Below are positions 30,508 to 37,584 of a DNA stretch of 64,000 bases, in pieces. The position numbers were made by a program, and so were the translations under genes. The stretch lies in assembly GCA_036833805.1 (NCBI GenBank), contig DAITPA010000003.1, forward strand, positions 1-64,000, in the 5' to 3' direction. Positions within the stretch are counted from its first letter, which is position 1; every line of letters starts with the position of its first letter. This DNA is from PALSA-1196 sp036833805 (GTDB lineage: Bacteria > Pseudomonadota > Gammaproteobacteria > Steroidobacterales > Steroidobacteraceae). A model generated the notes under the pieces. It was not told the DNA's origin. It made no database searches and saw only the letters and a program-made list of their open reading frames with translations.

Positions 30508-31258
30508 TGTGCGCGATCAAACGCCGCGCCAGCTGAAAATCTGGCGCCATAAGCAGAGCTCTCTCGAGCGCATCGCGCGCGCCGCCGACGTCGCCGCGAT
30601 CGAGGTCGCAGCGCGCCCGATACGCGTAGCCTTCCGCAGCACCCCATTCCGGAACATGCTCCTCAGCGACGCGTGCGGCTTCGAACGCGGCGACTGCCGC
30701 CTGCAACTCGCCGCAGGCGCGAGCTTTGCCGGCCTGCCCTGCACCCTGGGGGCGCTCGTAGTGGAGCGAGCCATCGAGCAGCAGCGCGCGCGGATTGTGC
30801 GGCTCGAGCTCGAGCGCGCGTGCAAGCTGCGAGCGACTGTGGGGTCCTGCAAACGGCGCCCGCAGAGGTTTCAGCTCCGCAACCGATCCCAAGCAAGCCC
30901 CCTGCAAGGCGAGGGCATCGGCCCAGTCAGCGCGCGCTTGCAGCACCGCGTCGAGATTTGCGACACAGCGCTCGGCCACAGCAGAGGCCCGCGGTTTGTC
31001 GCGGGCCTCAACGGTGCGCGCCAGGCGATAATAGGCGAGCGCCGCATAGTAACCTTGCAGCGGCTCTGTCGCCGATTTGGAGTCGAGTCGCGCAGCCAGA
31101 TTGGCGAGCGCGCGCACATCCTCGGTGTAGAACGCGTATTGGATCTGGCCCTCGGTGTCGAGCCATTCCGCATCGCTCGCAGCAGGCGCTGCGCCCGCGA
31201 CCAGCAGGCAAGCAACGCACGCAAGCAGCGCGCGTCTCGTAGAATGTCGGGTGCGCAT
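30494..31258 (-). CDS. Secreted TPR-repeat protein
   Basis: A 254-residue protein with an N-terminal Sec signal peptide (RTRHSTRRALLACVACLLVA, likely cleaved after APA) and a helical repeat body rich in Ala, Leu and Arg. TPR-like units are visible around LARALELEPHNPRALLLDGS and DVGGARDALERALLMAPDFQ. It probably acts in the periplasm as a protein-interaction factor; no specific function is recognised. The ATG is the complement of the tatD start (CATG), so the genes share their starts with no spacer; no ribosome site is visible. Confidence 0.65.
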   Translation of the reverse strand: MRTRHSTRRALLACVACLLVAGAAPAASDAEWLDTEGQIQYAFYTEDVRALANLAARLDSKSATEPLQGYYAALAYYRLARTVEARDKPRASAVAERCVANLDAVLQARADWADALALQGACLGSVAELKPLRAPFAGPHSRSQLARALELEPHNPRALLLDGSLHYERPQGAGQAGKARACGELQAAVAAFEAARVAEEHVPEWGAAEGYAYRARCDLDRGDVGGARDALERALLMAPDFQLARRLIAHITAS

Positions 31259-32108
31259 GACAGTCGATACTACAGCGTTCCCCTCGCCCGCCGCATCCGC
31301 TGCCACGCGGGCGTCGCTCATCGATATCGGTGTCAATCTTGCGCACGATAGTTTTGCGGTGGACCGCGACGCCGTGCTCCACCGCGCTGCCGCAGCCGGC
31401 GTGGTGCAGATGATCGTCACCGGCTCGAGCCTCGACAGTACCCGCCAAGCGCTGGCACTTGCACGAGTCCATCCGCAACGGCTCTTTGCAACAGCGGGCG
31501 TTCATCCGCATTACGCGGATGAATGGTCGGCCGGGCTAGCATCGGAACTCGCCGAGCTTGCGCAGGCGCCCGAGGTCGTAGCGATCGGCGAGTGCGGACT
31601 TGATTACTACCGCAATCTCGCCGCGCATGATGCGCAGCGCGAAGCCCTTCACGGCCAGCTCGAACTCGCGGCAGCGACGAGGAAGCCGGTATTTCTGCAT
31701 CAGCGTGATGCGCATGCGGATTTCCTCGCGATTGTGCGTGAGCATCGTGCAACACTCGCAGGCGCGGTGGCGCATTGCTTCACGGGAACGGCTACCGAAC
31801 TTGAGTCTTGCCTCGATTTGCGATTGCTCATCGGCATCACGGGCTGGATCTGCGATGAACGGCGCGGCGCACATCTGCTGCCGCTGATGCGAACGATTCC
31901 GGCGCGCGACCTCATGCTCGAGACCGACGCGCCCTATCTCATGCCGCGCGACCTGTCTCCCAAGCCCATCTCGCGCCGCAATGAGCCTGCCTATCTTCCG
32001 CATATCGCAGCGACGGTTGCGCGCGCGCGCGGCACGACACTCGAGAAGATCGCGCAAGAGACGTCTGAGAATGCGCGGCGGTTTTTTAACTTACCTAGTA
32101 TTGAGTAG
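31257..32108 (+). CDS. tatD: TatD family metal-dependent deoxyribonuclease
   Basis: A 283-residue TIM-barrel hydrolase. Metal and active-site blocks are SLIDIGVNLAHDSF, TAGVHPHYADEW, AIGECGLDYYRNL, FLHQRDAH, AHCFTG and LETDAPYLMPRDL. The opening DIGVNL (rather than DxHxH) is typical of the TatD subgroup as against YcfH/YjjV. TatD acts as a 3'-5' exonuclease in repair and DNA turnover. The ATG overlaps the start of the divergent TPR gene within the tetranucleotide CATG. Confidence 0.93.
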   Translation: MTVDTTAFPSPAASAATRASLIDIGVNLAHDSFAVDRDAVLHRAAAAGVVQMIVTGSSLDSTRQALALARVHPQRLFATAGVHPHYADEWSAGLASELAELAQAPEVVAIGECGLDYYRNLAAHDAQREALHGQLELAAATRKPVFLHQRDAHADFLAIVREHRATLAGAVAHCFTGTATELESCLDLRLLIGITGWICDERRGAHLLPLMRTIPARDLMLETDAPYLMPRDLSPKPISRRNEPAYLPHIAATVARARGTTLEKIAQETSENARRFFNLPSIE

Positions 32109-32148
32109 AAGTGATATCTGTAACACACTGTTAATACTGAGATTATAG
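32091..32148 (+). promoter_or_regulatory. AT-rich promoter region before the M20 peptidase
   Basis: This 58-base stretch is strikingly AT-rich against its surroundings. It contains an inverted repeat AGTATT (32097-32102) and AATACT (32133-32138) with 30 bases between arms, and a ttatag just before the ATG. It probably holds a promoter and possibly an operator, but the exact -35/-10 assignment is unclear. Confidence 0.4.
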
Positions 32149-33573
32149 ATGCACAACATTAACCCCACAGACCTGCTGCAAAGCATCGAGGGCTATTGGC
32201 GAGATTCCATTCTCGATCGGCTCGCGGCCTACATCCGCATACCTAATCAGTCGCCGATGTTTGATCCGCAATGGGAGAGCCACGGGCACATGGAAGCGGC
32301 CGTCACCTTGATGGCCGACTGGTGCCGCGCGCAGCCCATTCCCGGAATGCGTGTGGATGTGCGTCGCCTGCCGGGACTCACACCGCTCCTCATCGTCGAT
32401 GTGCCGGGCGCGCTCCCCGGGTCGGTGCTGCTCTATGGCCACTTGGATAAGCAGCCCGAATTTACCGGATGGGAACCGGATCTGGGTCCCTGGTCGCCAG
32501 TAATCCGCGACGGCAAGCTCTATGGGCGCGGCGGCGCGGACGATGGCTACGCCGTTTTCAGTTCTCTCGCAGCGATCCTCGCGCTGAAGCAGCGCAGCGT
32601 CGCCCTGCCACGCTGTCTCCTCATGATCGAAGCGTCCGAAGAGAGCGGCAGCATTCATCTGGCCGCACATCTGGACGCGCTGGGAGCCGGGCTTGCAACC
32701 CCGTCGCTCGTCATTTGCCTCGATGCGGAATGCGGCAATTACGCGCAGTTGTGGTCCACAACGTCGCTGCGCGGCAACCTCGTTGGCCGCTTGCATGTTC
32801 GCGTATTGAACGAAGGTGTGCATTCCGGCATGGCCACCGGCATTGCACCGACCGCGTTTCGAATCGTCGAGCAGCTCCTCGCCCGCCTCGAAAATCCCGT
32901 CACCGGAGATCTGCTGTTGGACGAGCTGCAGGCGGCGATCCCGAATGATCGGCGCGCGCAGCTCGCGATCGCGGCACGCGTACTGGGTCCAGCGGTCGCC
33001 GCAAAGGTGCCGTTCGCGCAAGGCGTGCGGGCGCTGTCCAATGATCCGTTCGAACTCCTCATCAATTCGACGTGGCGCGCAACCCTCGCCGTGACCGGTG
33101 CCGACGGCCTGCCCGCAGTGCAGTCCGCGGGCAATGTGCTGCTGCCGGAGATCTCCCTCAAGCTATCGCTGCGCCTGCCGCCGGACTGCGACGCCGAACG
33201 CGCCGACGCCGCCGTACGCACAACGCTGGAGCGCGACCCGCCCTACGGCGCACAGGTTCAATTTGAAAGTGAGGGCGCGACCGCCGGCTGGAATGCGCCG
33301 CCGCTTGCCGCGTGGCTTGAGCGCTCAATGAGCGCGGCTTCACAGGCCATATTTGGCCGTGACGCCGTGCATGTCGGCTCAGGCGGCACGATTCCTTTCA
33401 TGGCAGTTCTGGGGGACAGATTCCCCGAGACGCAGTTCTTCGTTACCGGCGTCCTGGGTCCACAGGCGAACGCGCATGGACCCAATGAGTTTTTGCATAT
33501 CGACTACGCGCGCCGCTTGACGGCCTGCGTCGCGCTCGTGTTGGCGGACTTTGCCGCGCAGGCGAGACTTTAG
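32149..33573 (+). CDS. M20 family dipeptidase / metallopeptidase
   Basis: A 474-residue cytosolic zinc peptidase of the carnosinase-like M20 branch. Metal-site motifs in order: LLYGHLDKQPEF (His), GRGGADDGYAVF (bridging Asp), IEASEESGS (general base Glu and metal Glu), VICLDAE (Asp) and the last ligand in NAHGPNEFLH. The dimerisation (lid) domain lies between about residues 210 and 330. Likely hydrolyses dipeptides delivered by a peptide transporter. It is convergent with and overlaps by four bases the aldo/keto reductase gene. Confidence 0.9.
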   Translation: MHNINPTDLLQSIEGYWRDSILDRLAAYIRIPNQSPMFDPQWESHGHMEAAVTLMADWCRAQPIPGMRVDVRRLPGLTPLLIVDVPGALPGSVLLYGHLDKQPEFTGWEPDLGPWSPVIRDGKLYGRGGADDGYAVFSSLAAILALKQRSVALPRCLLMIEASEESGSIHLAAHLDALGAGLATPSLVICLDAECGNYAQLWSTTSLRGNLVGRLHVRVLNEGVHSGMATGIAPTAFRIVEQLLARLENPVTGDLLLDELQAAIPNDRRAQLAIAARVLGPAVAAKVPFAQGVRALSNDPFELLINSTWRATLAVTGADGLPAVQSAGNVLLPEISLKLSLRLPPDCDAERADAAVRTTLERDPPYGAQVQFESEGATAGWNAPPLAAWLERSMSAASQAIFGRDAVHVGSGGTIPFMAVLGDRFPETQFFVTGVLGPQANAHGPNEFLHIDYARRLTACVALVLADFAAQARL

Positions 33574-34394
33574 CCGAGCGCGCGCAGCTCCGCTGCCGTC
33601 AGATGCAGGCTTGCGGCCGCGACGTTTTCTTCAAGATGCTTCACGGAGGACGTCCCAGGAATCGGCAGCACGACGGGCGAGCGGGCGAGGAGCCAGGCGA
33701 TGGCGGACTTCGCTTGCGAGGCGTCGCGCCCGGCACCCAGCGGAAACCAAGGAATGAAGGCGAGCCCTTGCTGCTCGCAATAATTGAGCACATCCTCTGC
33801 GTCGCGATCCGCAAGGTTGTAGCGGTTCTGCACGGAGACCACGCTCACGAGCGCTTGTGAGCGCTTGAGCTCCGCGAGGCTTTGATTGGATACGCCGATA
33901 TGGCGGATTTTGCCCTCCGCCTGCAAGCGTGCGAGCTCGCCCAATGACTCCGCAAGCGGTACGCGCGGATCGATGGCATGCAGTTGATAGAGATCAATTC
34001 GATCGAGCCGCAGGCGCCGCAGACTGCCCTCGCATGCCGCGCGCAAATGCGCGGGATGCGCGTCGCGTTCCCACTGGCCGGCTCGCGGCCTTGTCAGCCC
34101 GCCTTTGGTCGCAATGACCAGGCCCTGCGGATATGGGTGCAGCGCTTCGGCAATGATCTCTTCACTGACGTCAGGTCCGTAGGAGTCAGCGGTATCGATG
34201 AAATTCACACCGAGCTCAAGCGCACGCCTGAGAACCTTAAGCGCCGCCTGACGGTCAGCCGGCGGACCCCACACGCCCGCACCCGTGAGCCGCATCGCGC
34301 CGAAGCCGAGCCGATGCACGCTCAGATCTGCCCCGATCGACACTGAGCCTGCGGCTGCGGCAGGCGGACTTGCTTTTGGGATGCTCGGCGTCAT
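33570..34394 (-). CDS. Aldo/keto reductase
   Basis: A 274-residue NADPH-dependent oxidoreductase of the AKR superfamily. The catalytic tetrad is visible: Asp and Tyr in FIDTADSYGP, Lys in VIATKGGL and His in DLYQLHAIDP; the cofactor region is PIPGTSSVKHLEENV. The start with LSVHRLGFGAMRLTGAGVWG resembles the YdbC/pyridoxal reductase-like subgroup. Substrate not known. Confidence 0.9.
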   Translation of the reverse strand: MTPSIPKASPPAAAAGSVSIGADLSVHRLGFGAMRLTGAGVWGPPADRQAALKVLRRALELGVNFIDTADSYGPDVSEEIIAEALHPYPQGLVIATKGGLTRPRAGQWERDAHPAHLRAACEGSLRRLRLDRIDLYQLHAIDPRVPLAESLGELARLQAEGKIRHIGVSNQSLAELKRSQALVSVVSVQNRYNLADRDAEDVLNYCEQQGLAFIPWFPLGAGRDASQAKSAIAWLLARSPVVLPIPGTSSVKHLEENVAAASLHLTAAELRALG

Positions 34395-34490
34395 AGCGGG
34401 GATCCTTCGTCGACGGGACTGTTAGACTGTAGAACGCGGGCGCGTGTACGCGCGCGTGTACGCGCTCATCTGCGCCTCGGGGGGCCACGC

Positions 34491-34691
34491 ATGTACTACG
34501 GTTATGGCTATGGATATAACGGTCTCTGGGGCCTGTTGGTTCTGATCGCCGATGTCTGGGCGATCGTAAATATATTTCAAAGCGGCGCGTCGACGGACCG
34601 CAAGGTGCTTTGGACCGTGCTCGTCATCCTGTTGCCAGTCTTGGGGTTTGTAATCTGGCTCTTTGCCGGGCCGCGTAGCAATAAATCCTGA
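34491..34691 (+). CDS. Small PLDc_N-domain membrane protein
   Basis: A 66-residue protein: a Tyr/Gly repeat (MYYGYGYGYNGLWG), one membrane helix (LLVLIADVWAIVNIFQ), a loop with SGASTDRKVLWTV, and a second helix (LVILLPVLGFVIWLFAGP) followed by basic residues. The W-x-LPVLGFVIWLFAGPR end is the signature of the PLDc_N domain found at the N-terminus of cardiolipin synthases and as stand-alone small proteins. Role unknown. Confidence 0.82.
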   Translation: MYYGYGYGYNGLWGLLVLIADVWAIVNIFQSGASTDRKVLWTVLVILLPVLGFVIWLFAGPRSNKS

Positions 34692-34703
34692 CGCTGCGCG
34701 TCC

Positions 34704-35336
34704 TCAAGCCGGATGGCGTGCGACGCTCGCGCGTATCTGATTGATGGTGCTTGGCATCACAGAGCTTTTCACGCGCTGCCAGGGCGCATCGAAACGCTCC
34801 ATCGCACCCTCAGCCGGCAGGGATTGCGCGGACGGAAATTCCGTGCGCAGCGTATCGACCATCAGCGTCCACTTCGGTAATCCCTTGGGAAACTTGCCGC
34901 GCTTCGTGAACACGACGCGCCCTTCCGTCGGCGCCTCACCCGCCACGGCGCGGACCGCGGCGATCCGGTCGTAGAGCGCACCCTGCGGGTTCGTAAACGT
35001 GAAGCGCTGCGGACCGTCCATGACGGTCCATTCCGTCATCTGATCGCCGCCGAAGATGTTGCCGCGCACGTCGCGCAGATCGATCACCAGGATGCCACGC
35101 GGTGTCAGCAAGAGGAAATCCACGTGGAAGTAACCGCCCATGCCATCAGGCACCAGCACGTCGCGCAGGTAGTCCGAAGCCGAAGCGGTTACTGCGGCGA
35201 CGAGTGCTTTTTGCGTGCGCCTGCGCCGGTACCAGCGCCAAGCCCATGACAGGGCCCAGCCGAAGACCACGGCGCCGCCGACCAGGAACCAGGTTGTGGG
35301 CGGCAGTTTGCTCAAGGTTTGTAGCGTTTCGTTCAT
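34704..35336 (-). CDS. NERD (nuclease-related) domain membrane-anchored protein
   Basis: A 210-residue protein with an N-terminal membrane helix (TTWFLVGGAVVFGWALSWAW), a basic stretch (RWYRRRRTQK), then a NERD domain: HVDFLLLTPRGILVIDLRDV contains the PD-(D/E)xK-like core (D ... D-x-R, where the usual Glu-x-Lys is Asp-x-Arg), followed by GNIFGGDQMTEWTV and NPQGALYDRIAAVRA. The domain is predicted to be related to nucleases; the changed residues leave activity in doubt. The start overlaps the thrC stop by four bases. Confidence 0.85.
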   Translation of the reverse strand: MNETLQTLSKLPPTTWFLVGGAVVFGWALSWAWRWYRRRRTQKALVAAVTASASDYLRDVLVPDGMGGYFHVDFLLLTPRGILVIDLRDVRGNIFGGDQMTEWTVMDGPQRFTFTNPQGALYDRIAAVRAVAGEAPTEGRVVFTKRGKFPKGLPKWTLMVDTLRTEFPSAQSLPAEGAMERFDAPWQRVKSSVMPSTINQIRASVARHPA

Positions 35337-36640
35337 GAGTCAAGCGCGGCGCACAGCCCCTCCAAGTCGGCGGGGATTTCAGTGCATGCGGTCGGGCGTG
35401 CCAATAGTCTCATGAGCGATTGCGGGACGGGCAGTTCCTCGCCAATCAACGGCTCGACTATCTCTTTGAACTTGGCCGCATGCGCGGTCGCGACCAGAAC
35501 CCAGGGACCCGCACCCCTACGCGCCGCAGGCAGTCGCGCGTAAACTTCCGCCGCCACCGCCGTGTGCGGACAAAAGATCTTGCCCCAGTCATCGAAGGCG
35601 GTGCGAACGCGGCGGCGTATATCGGCATCATCGACCGAGTCGGCGCTGACTGCGGCAACAAGTTCGTGCATATCTGGTAAGAGGCTGCGCAACCGCTCCA
35701 TGTTACTCGGATTGCCGACGTCCATCGCGGATGCCAGGGTCGCGATGCTGGGCCGCGGGCGCCATTGTCCGCTTTCCAGGAAGTCAGGCACCGTGCGGTT
35801 GGCATTGTGTGCGAGCACTATTTCAGCGATCGGTAGACCCAGCTTGCGTGCCCAGATGCAGGCGACGGCATTGCCGAGGTTGCCGCTCGGGATCACAAAA
35901 GAGGCGCGTTCGCCATGCGCGCGCCAGAGCGCAAGGCTCGCCGCGGCGTAGTAAACCATCTGCGGCAGGAGCCTTCCCAGGTTGATGCTGTTGGCAGAGG
36001 ATAGATCGAAACGCTTGCGCAGAGCCGGCTCCCGCAGGGCCTCTTTCACGAGCCGCTGGCAGTCATCAAAGGTGCCGCGCACGGCAAGCGATGTGACATT
36101 GCCGCCCCAACAGGTGAGCTGCCGCTCCTGCGTGGGGGAGACGAGCCCGCGCGGAAAGAGCACGGTGACGCGCATGCCGGGTCGCTCGTGGAAAGCCGCG
36201 GCCACCGCGCCGCCGGTGTCGCCGGAGGTTGCGACCAGCATGTTGAGGGAGCGGCCGCTGCTCCTCGGCACGCGCGCGAGCGCCGCGGCGAGAAAGCGCG
36301 CGCCAAAATCCTTGAAGGCCGCCGTCGGCCCGTGAAAGAGTTCGAGCAGCGAGAGTTTTGCCTGCGGCTCGAGCGGCACGAGCGGCGCGCAGAAGTTGAA
36401 GGCTTCCCCTACCATCGCCGCCAATTCGCCTGCGAGTGCGTCGCCGGCCAGAAAGGGCGCGAGCAGACGTGCGGCCAGCGGCGCAAGATCTAGAGAGGTT
36501 GAATGCAGGTCAAGCGAGGCGCTCGGCCAGCCGACCGGCACATAAAGACCGCCGTCGGGCGCAAGGCCCTGTTGCAGGGCAGCGCTGAAACCGCTGCAGA
36601 GCGCCGCATCGCGCGTGCTCTTGTATTGAAACGCTCTCAT
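35333..36640 (-). CDS. thrC: Threonine synthase
   Basis: A PLP enzyme converting O-phosphohomoserine to threonine, the last step of the pathway. The 435-residue protein begins MRAFQYKSTRDAALCSGFSA, and has the PLP lysine motif HGPTAAFKDFGARFLA and the phosphate loop ATSGDTGGAVAAAF. Length matches the E. coli-type ThrC (428). The start overlaps the thrB stop by four bases, continuing the thrA-thrB-thrC order of gammaproteobacteria. Confidence 0.97.
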   Translation of the reverse strand: MRAFQYKSTRDAALCSGFSAALQQGLAPDGGLYVPVGWPSASLDLHSTSLDLAPLAARLLAPFLAGDALAGELAAMVGEAFNFCAPLVPLEPQAKLSLLELFHGPTAAFKDFGARFLAAALARVPRSSGRSLNMLVATSGDTGGAVAAAFHERPGMRVTVLFPRGLVSPTQERQLTCWGGNVTSLAVRGTFDDCQRLVKEALREPALRKRFDLSSANSINLGRLLPQMVYYAAASLALWRAHGERASFVIPSGNLGNAVACIWARKLGLPIAEIVLAHNANRTVPDFLESGQWRPRPSIATLASAMDVGNPSNMERLRSLLPDMHELVAAVSADSVDDADIRRRVRTAFDDWGKIFCPHTAVAAEVYARLPAARRGAGPWVLVATAHAAKFKEIVEPLIGEELPVPQSLMRLLARPTACTEIPADLEGLCAALDS

Positions 36641-37584
36641 GAGCAGATGAGGCGCGCCCCGGGCGAATCAATCTCGACCACCCAGGCATCGACGCCAATC
36701 GACAGCCGCTCGAACGGCACGCGCATGGCCGCGAGAACCCCGGCGGCGCGTGTCTCTTGAGCCCAGGCGAAGAGCGCAGGCCCCGCCCCTGAGATCGAGC
36801 ATCCCAGAGCGCCGGCGTCGATCGCATCGCGGCGCACTTCTGCAAAGCCGGGGATCAGCGCCTGGCGCTGCTTTTCGATGACCACATCCTCAAAGGAGGC
36901 GCGGATCATGTCGAGGTCGTCGGTGTAACAACCCGAGATGAAGCCCGCAAGGTTCGCGGTTTGCCAAACAAAATCCGCCAACTCAACGCTGCTCTTCAAA
37001 AGCGCGCGCGCCTGTTTGGTGGACAGGAACATGTGTGGATGCACGATGACAGCCACCACGCCCGCCGGGACGGGGATCTGTTTGACGCGCGGCTGGTCGA
37101 TGCCCACCGTCAGCACGAGGCCGCCAAAGAGCGAGGCGGCAATATTGTCGACGTGCAGGGAGCCGCTTGCGACCTGCTCACCCTGCATCGCAAACTTCAA
37201 TAGCTCGAGCCGACTGCAGGGCTCATCGAGGAGTGCATTGGCGGCGACTACGGCGGCGACCGCGGATGCTGCAGAGCCGCCGAGGCCCGACCCCAGCGCG
37301 ATGCCCTTGTCGATCTGCATCTCAACGCCAAAATCCAAGCGCAAACTCTCCTGCATCGCAAGCACCGCGCGGCCGGCGGTATTACGCCTGGGATCAAGCG
37401 GCAGATCTTCCACGACACCGCTCACGCCGCGAATCACGACGCCCGGCATATCGCGTCGCACGGCCGTGACGCGATCTCCGAGCGCATCGACCGCAAAGCC
37501 TAAAATATCAAAGCCGATGGCGACGTTGCCGACCGAGGCCGGCGCAAAAGCACGCGCCCGCAGCAGCGCCGCGGCCGCGCTCAC
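36637..37584 (-). CDS. thrB: Homoserine kinase (GHMP type)
   Basis: Phosphorylates homoserine in threonine biosynthesis. The 315-residue protein has the GHMP opening APASVGNVAIGFDILGFAVD and the ATP loop GIALGSGLGGSAASAVAAVV, with the C-terminal CSISGAGPALFAW motif. It is the E. coli ThrB type rather than the ThrB2/APH-like type seen in pseudomonads. Both ends overlap neighbours by four bases, implying coupled translation with thrA and thrC. Confidence 0.97.
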   Translation of the reverse strand: MSAAAALLRARAFAPASVGNVAIGFDILGFAVDALGDRVTAVRRDMPGVVIRGVSGVVEDLPLDPRRNTAGRAVLAMQESLRLDFGVEMQIDKGIALGSGLGGSAASAVAAVVAANALLDEPCSRLELLKFAMQGEQVASGSLHVDNIAASLFGGLVLTVGIDQPRVKQIPVPAGVVAVIVHPHMFLSTKQARALLKSSVELADFVWQTANLAGFISGCYTDDLDMIRASFEDVVIEKQRQALIPGFAEVRRDAIDAGALGCSISGAGPALFAWAQETRAAGVLAAMRVPFERLSIGVDAWVVEIDSPGARLICS

